NCBI GenBank assembly: GCA_019693395.1
Contig: JAAMXP010002201.1
Span: 1 to 12,957 of the forward strand
Length of the DNA stretch: 12,957 bases
Direction of reading: 5' to 3'
Source: Ettlia oleoabundans
Lineage: Eukaryota > Chlorophyta > Chlorophyceae > Chlamydomonadales
The notes below the pieces were generated by a model. It searched no databases. It saw only the letters and a program-made list of their open reading frames with translations, and was not told where the DNA came from. How positions within the stretch are numbered: position 1 is the stretch's first letter; each line of letters begins with the position of its first letter. Both the position numbers and the translations under genes were made by a program. Shown in pieces: positions 8,701-12,957 of this stretch.

Positions 8701-11196
8701 GGCAGCAAGACGCCTCACCTGCGCCCCGACCTTGAGCTGCAGCGACTTGGCTGCCATGCAGTCCCGGAAAAACTCGTGGTTCCATAGCCGCCGCGTGTCC
8801 CTGCAAATAAGCGGTAACAGACACGTAAATCAGGGTTCAGGGTGAAGAGCTGCAGCCTCAGGTGTTGGCGGCGGCTTATCCTCCGCAACTGCAGCACAGC
8901 GGTGCATGCCGCTGGAGGAAAGGCTTGCAGCTGCGCATATTCAACCATACACTGGAACAATGGGGCTCCTTGCCAAGGTCGACCAGCCATCCCAGCTTGT
9001 CATTGCGTCCCGTACCCTTACCGTTCATGCTCCGCATGCGACAGCACTGCCTGCTTGTTGCCGCCATCCGCGTCTGCATCGGCCTGCAGCGCCACCTCAT
9101 CAAGCGCCTCACACTGTGCTGCCGCTGCTCCCGACAGCCTGGCAAGCTCCTCCACATTCACTCGGTCCACATCAGCGTTGCGAGAGAAAAGCTGTGCAAG
9201 GGAGAGGTTCCTTGAAGGGAAGGGCCTTGCATGTTGTGCGGAGCAGCGGGTCGTGTCATGCAGATAACCACTTCACTGGGTGCGGAGGGTGGTAGAGAGT
9301 GAGCAAGGAAGATGCAGAGACGCAAGGGCAGATGAGCCAGGCCCTGTTCCGCACACCCAACACCCCATAGTGCTATCCCAACATCCACAGCCCTCAAATG
9401 CAGTTGCCTGCCTACCTGTGTGGCCTTAATGCCCTCCCGCTCAGCCAACGGCCGTGCACAGCGTTGCGCCAGCTGTGTGGCAGCGGCATTGTCGCCAAAG
9501 CGAATGGCATTAAGCAGGCGCACAAACTCGCCATCGCTTTGGCGGAACACCTTTGTCAGCACCACACACTGCATGAGATGGGGAAGAAGGATGCACAGAC
9601 AAAGATGAAGAGACAAGGGGTTGAGGGGTTGAACACATGTGGAAGCAGTAACGGGGCGTGTGCCAGAAATATTAATGCACCCTGAGCCGCCAACAGGCTG
9701 AAAGAGCAACAAAAGCAGTCTCCCACAGCTGCACCTGCAGGTTGCATCGGCTCCAGGCGGGGCACTGGAAGGTGAAGCCTCTGTTGAGGAAAGTGTTGAG
9801 CGGCATGCCCTGGCGCGGCGCCTGAGAGATGGGGGGCAGCTGGAAGTAGTCCCCACTGAGCAGCAGCTGCAGGCCCCCCCAGGGCGGGTCCAGACCGCGT
9901 ATCTGGCGCACAAGCGCCTCCAGCAGCTGGAACATCTCGGCTGAAACCATGCTGATCTCGTCAATGATCAGCACCTGCATGGGGAACGACAGGGAAGCAT
10001 AGGAATGGCAGCAATGGGAGCGCCAATGCAGCGGGCGTTAATGGCTGGTAACTCCGCTTTACTATCAGCATGCTGTCACTGCTACTGCTGATCGCTGCAC
10101 GCACGCGCCACAACAGGATGGTGCCCAGTGGCATGCCCTGCTGCTGCCGAACTGCCAGCGCCCCGCGTTTTAAGCTTATGGCTGGCGCCGCTGCCTCCCT
10201 ACACCTGCCTTGAGAGCGCGCAGCCTGTTCCTGTTTTCTTTCTTCCACATCCTATCGAATTCGTCCGTCACACGGGGTGCACCACACCCCAGAGCTGAGT
10301 TGAGCGTGCTGCCGCCGATGTGTGTGGCGGCGATGCCTGTGGCCGCTGTCACCGCAACCTGCAAATGCAAGGGCGAGACAAGGCAACCATAGCGTTGACG
10401 ATCTGCAGTGGAAGTACGGAACCATCAAAGCAGCTTGATTGCCAGCAATGCCAAACTTGGCAAAGGAACCATAAGAACCTGCGGGGTGCAAGGGATGAGC
10501 GACCAGCAGCAACAACTTGGCAGATTTTGCGCACCAATGACCCAAAGTCGTCACCATACTCCTCCCGCAGTTGCTGAATGATGTGGTTGAGCAGGAAGGA
10601 CTTGCCAGTACCAGCATCGCCTGCACAAGGTGGGCAACACACAGGAGGGGCACCCAAAACCTTAGCGTGACGTTTTGAGGATCGACGTGTAGCGCCAGCG
10701 GCACTAGTGCCGAGGTCAGTGCAAGTGGTGGAGCAACATTCATTTATGCAGCGCTCACCTGTGAAGAAGACGCTCTTGCCTTCCTTTACCAGCGCCACCA
10801 CCGATTGCTGCTCGTCAGAGAGGGTGGGGCTATCAGCCTGGCTGTCGCTGCCGCCTGCTGCCTCGCTCCCGCCCACCTGTAGGAAGATGGGCAGGCAACG
10901 CAGGATTGCTGAAGGCCGGATCGCCGAACCAGGAGACCACGAACATTCAGGCGCTTCGCGGCGCTCTCAGTCTTCCTCGATACCACGGCGGGCGGGTTGT
11001 AAATCAAACAGCAGTTGTGCAGCTTCGGCCGAAGTTTGAGCCTCACCTGGCTCCCGTATGTTGGTGCATAGGTCTCCGATACGTGTGGGCTCCCCGTTAG
11101 ATCCACAGTATCACTGATATGGCTAGGGAGTCCCCCGATGCTTGTCAAATCAGTCTGACCCTGCATTGTATAGTGGCATAAAGCACCGAAAAGCAT
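5785..11196 (-). CDS. PIF1: PIF1-family 5'-3' DNA helicase with C-terminal zinc knuckles
   Basis: Fourteen minus-strand exons: 11196-11047, 10876-10759, 10620-10535, 10358-10209, 9974-9735, 9568-9416, 9191-9022, 8800-8719, 8452-8348, 8031-7880, 7629-7464, 7192-7119, 6832-6766, 6486-5785 (2415 bases, 804 aa). PIF1 proteins are SF1B ATPases acting on G-quadruplexes, R-loops, telomeres and break-induced replication, in nucleus and/or organelles. Motif I GDAGTGKS is at 90-97, Ia TAATGIAATHIGGSTL follows, motif II IDEIS has Asp173-Glu174, then the PIF1 signature region, III GDYFQLPP 209-216, IV VFRQSD 255-260, V LAWAMTIHKCQG from 514, VI YVALSR 545-550. Residues 419-469 (exon 10) are an insertion between NGSRGVV and the next conserved strand. 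The 233-residue last exon holds a Gly-rich linker, CCHC knuckle 1 (681-694), polyGln, KRRRK (735-739), a PIP-like FF motif (764-765) and knuckle 2 (786-799). Intron 4 needs a GC donor. The helicase call is certain; the start is tentative, since MQGQ at residue 11 or an extra 5' exon is possible. Confidence 0.95.
5803..5844 (-). other. CCHC zinc knuckle 2 of PIF1
   Basis: The coding strand reads Cys-X2-Cys-X4-His-X4-Cys (CYKCGSLDHWAAAC), residues 786-799, only five residues from the C-terminus. This is the retroviral-Gag-type zinc knuckle, usually a single-stranded nucleic-acid binding unit. Confidence 0.85.
6004..6031. repeat. CTG/CAG trinucleotide run in the PIF1 last exon
   Basis: An imperfect CTG run on the plus strand (CAG on the coding strand) encodes the polyGln stretch around residues 724-731 of PIF1. 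Similar short GCC/GGC runs near 6300-6340 encode polyGly. These are the simple repeats common in green-algal genes. Confidence 0.7.
6118..6159 (-). other. CCHC zinc knuckle 1 of PIF1
   Basis: The coding strand reads CYRCKQPGHWGANC, residues 681-694, a textbook CX2CX4HX4C knuckle. It follows a long Gly-rich linker and is separated from knuckle 2 by about 90 residues of low-complexity sequence. Confidence 0.9.
8103..8118. repeat. G-rich tract in PIF1 intron 9
   Basis: The plus strand carries three adjacent G runs. On the transcribed (minus) sense this is a C-rich polypyrimidine tract about 75 bases before the exon 10 acceptor. A similar tract opens the window. Confidence 0.5.
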
Positions 11197-11401
11197 AGCG
11201 TCGCATACAAATCAATAGCAAGGCGTCGCCAGAGCGCGCTGCTGCCCCAGCATGCACAGCATGTTACCTGCATGTGTCATTTGCATGGAATATATCGTTT
11301 ATTCACTAAAATTCGTGGAGCCAAATCCATCTCTCAAGCGACTAACCTTCCACCCATCGGCCAACTTGTAGAACAGCTAACACACCTTGCACAGGCGTTC
11401 A
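11197..11401. promoter_or_regulatory. Short head-to-head intergenic region, PIF1 / sulfate-binding protein
   Basis: Only about 205 bases separate the two start codons in this model, so the promoters must overlap or be shared. An AT-rich patch (aatatatcgtttattc, 11288-11303) is the only TATA-like element seen. On the minus strand, ATGCAG followed by gtaaca (near 11266-11277) could be an alternative 5' exon end for PIF1. Both start positions are tentative, so the true spacing may differ. Confidence 0.45.
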
Positions 11402-12911
11402 ATGCGCGCATCGGGGATTGCATTGGCGGCCAATGCAGTCGATCTACAAGCCGGAGCGCCTTGCTGCGGCAGGCAAGACCTCTCATTTGCTGCTACTGAC
11501 CCCCGCTCTGCGTCTTGTATTGTGCAAATCAATCAAATCAGTTAGGCTTGTGTAATAAGGTGCCCTTGCAGACCAACACTGCCCACCCGAAGGCGACAGC
11601 GGCAGGTGGCGGCAGCAGCGGCAACCGTGCAGCCCAGTGTCGAGCCGCTTCCTCAGCAGTGGTTGTCCTTGCTATGGTGCGCATCACATTATATATTATG
11701 GACCGAAAGGCATCTTTGCAGCACTCACAATCAAATGAATCGTCATCTGTTGCACGCTCGCTCAACGCTTGGCTGCTGTTGCTTGCAGGCGGCACGCGGC
11801 CCTGGTTGCACTCTCAGCATCGGCGTTTCTGCCCCTGCTGCAGCCATCTACGGCTTATGCAGCGGCAGTAGCAGCAGAAACAGCAGCCCCGCAGCTAGGC
11901 GGTGGAGGCGGCGGCAATGTGCCGCCACCCAGCGGCAGTGGCGGCGGTGGGGGTGGTGGTGGCGACGGCTGTCAGATTGCGCGGCGCCTTCCCCAAGAGG
12001 CTTTCCAGTTGGCAGCAGCGGGCAAGCCTATCCTGCTGACGCTAGTCTCTTTTGCCGTCACCCGCAAGGCTTACGGCAAGATTACGAAGCTGTTTGCAAG
12101 GGAATACGAAGAGGCGACGGGGCGGCCTGTCCGCTTCCGCCTCAGCTTTGGTGGCAGCGGTACGCAGGCGCGTGCCATCATGGATGGAATGCCTGGCGAT
12201 ATTGTTACGCTGGCACTGCCGCTGGATATCATCAAGATTGTCGATGCAGGTAAGCCGGATAGATGAACTGGTGTTTGCTGGTTTGGGTTCGTGGTGCATA
12301 AGAAACATTGTCTCCATTTGTAACTTAAGATGGGTGGCATTCCATTTGTCTAATACTCTTTCTAACCCTAATGCACCCACCACCAACGGCGGACTGGTAC
12401 TCTTCCCGCCACAGGGCTGATCCGGCCCGACTGGGCCTCTCAATTCCCCAGCAACAGTGTGGTCGGTGAGAGCGTGGTGGCCATTGTGGTGCGAAAGGGC
12501 AACCCGAAGAACATTCGCAGCTGGGATGACCTGGGTGAGGATGTGCCCGGTATCTTCTTTGTAACTGCACCAGCAGGCTGGTTCCTTTTGCGGGTATCAA
12601 AGCCTTGTCATTCGGCCGGTATCTGCACAGTGGCCACTTCTCAGACCTGCGACTTGGCTTTGACCAGATTTGTGCCCCACTTGCATGTTGGTTTGCTGCC
12701 CGCCTGCCTACCTTTGCTGACTTACGCAACTCCTAGCTTTAAAGCCGTGTAATGCATGCTGGGATTGCCCTTGTCGTGTGCAGCACGCGATGACGTGTCT
12801 GTAATCACCGCCAACCCCAAGACCGCGGGTGTTGCACGCTGGATCTTCTTGGCTTTGTGGGGGGCCAAGCTGAGGCAGGGGGCCAAGGCCGCCACGCGCT
12901 ACGTCACCAAG
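11402..12911 (+). CDS. SBP1: Plastid sulfate-binding protein (SbpA type), 5' part only
   Basis: Exons: 11402-11472, 11572-11676, 11789-12249, 12415-12534, 12784-12911 (295 codons, then donor gtgggc); the gene continues past the right edge. The product resembles the periplasmic sulfate-binding subunit of bacterial and cyanobacterial ABC sulfate permeases. In Chlamydomonas a nuclear-encoded homologue (Sbp) works with SulP, SulP2 and Sabc at the chloroplast envelope. Visible in order: a basic Ala-rich N-terminus, hydrophobic segment 62-76 ending PSTAYAAA, a Gly-rich linker 96-117, LTLVSFAVTRKAYGKI, SFGGSGTQARAIMDG (GGSG from 180), DIVTLALPLDI, AGLIRPDW, VAIVVRKGNPKNI, WDDL, and ITANPKTAGVARW. 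The last three coding exons join in phase and match the family closely. Exons 1 and 2 are weaker: they rest on matching phases and a GC donor (CAG|gcaaga at 11473). The Ser and second Gly normal in the NPKTSGGARW loop are Ala and Val here. Confidence 0.85.
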
Positions 12912-12957
12912 GTGGGCTAAGTGGTGATGGTGGTGTGTGGGTGGGTGGCGTGTGGGG

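Noticed and set aside
4259..12911. Functional link between URM1 and the sulfate-binding protein through sulfur metabolism
   Set aside because: The genes are about 6 kb apart on opposite strands with PIF1 between them; a shared element is not evidence of a cluster.
1..12957. tRNA, rRNA, transposon ends or CRISPR repeats
   Set aside because: Reading both strands by eye, no cloverleaf boxes, terminal inverted repeats, transposase or regular repeat-spacer pattern was found; a covariance-model scan was not possible.

Overview
The window looks like nuclear DNA of a green alga (Chlorophyta; I cannot place it more precisely). Reasons: every gene is broken by short GT-AG introns of roughly 70-370 bases; two genes are plastid-related (a chlorophyll b reductase-type SDR and a cyanobacterial-type sulfate-binding protein with N-terminal targeting sequence); the DNA is moderately GC-rich with CAG/CTG runs coding polyAla, polyGln and polyGly; and TGTAA, the usual green-algal polyadenylation signal, follows two of the stop codons. 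No bacterial operon, mobile element, CRISPR array or RNA gene was recognised.

Layout, left to right. (1) 246-1844, minus: 5' part of a chlorophyll b reductase-like SDR (NYC1/NOL family), running off the left edge. (2) 2383-3958, plus: a small protein with two UBA-type domains, diverging from gene 1. (3) 4259-5312, minus: a complete five-exon URM1 gene (99 aa, ending in Gly-Gly), convergent with gene 2. (4) 5785-11196, minus: a complete 14-exon PIF1-family DNA helicase (804 aa in this model) with all SF1B motifs, an extra exon inside the second helicase domain, and a C-terminal tail with two CCHC zinc knuckles around a basic stretch and a PIP-box-like motif. (5) 11402-12911, plus: 5' part of a plastid-type sulfate-binding protein, head to head with PIF1 only about 205 bases away and running off the right edge.

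All exon joins were worked out by hand from splice sites, reading phase and remembered family sequence. Joins inside conserved domains keep frame throughout and are firm; the first exons of the UBA gene, PIF1 and the sulfate-binding protein are less certain. The five genes do not form a pathway. URM1 and the sulfate-binding protein both concern sulfur, but they are not adjacent and I give this no weight. The most notable points are the PIF1 tail, the PIF1 insertion exon, introns that appear to need GC-AG splicing (one with overlapping GC and GT donors), the altered sulfate-pocket loop in the binding protein, and an overlapping upstream ATG plus alternative donor at the URM1 start.
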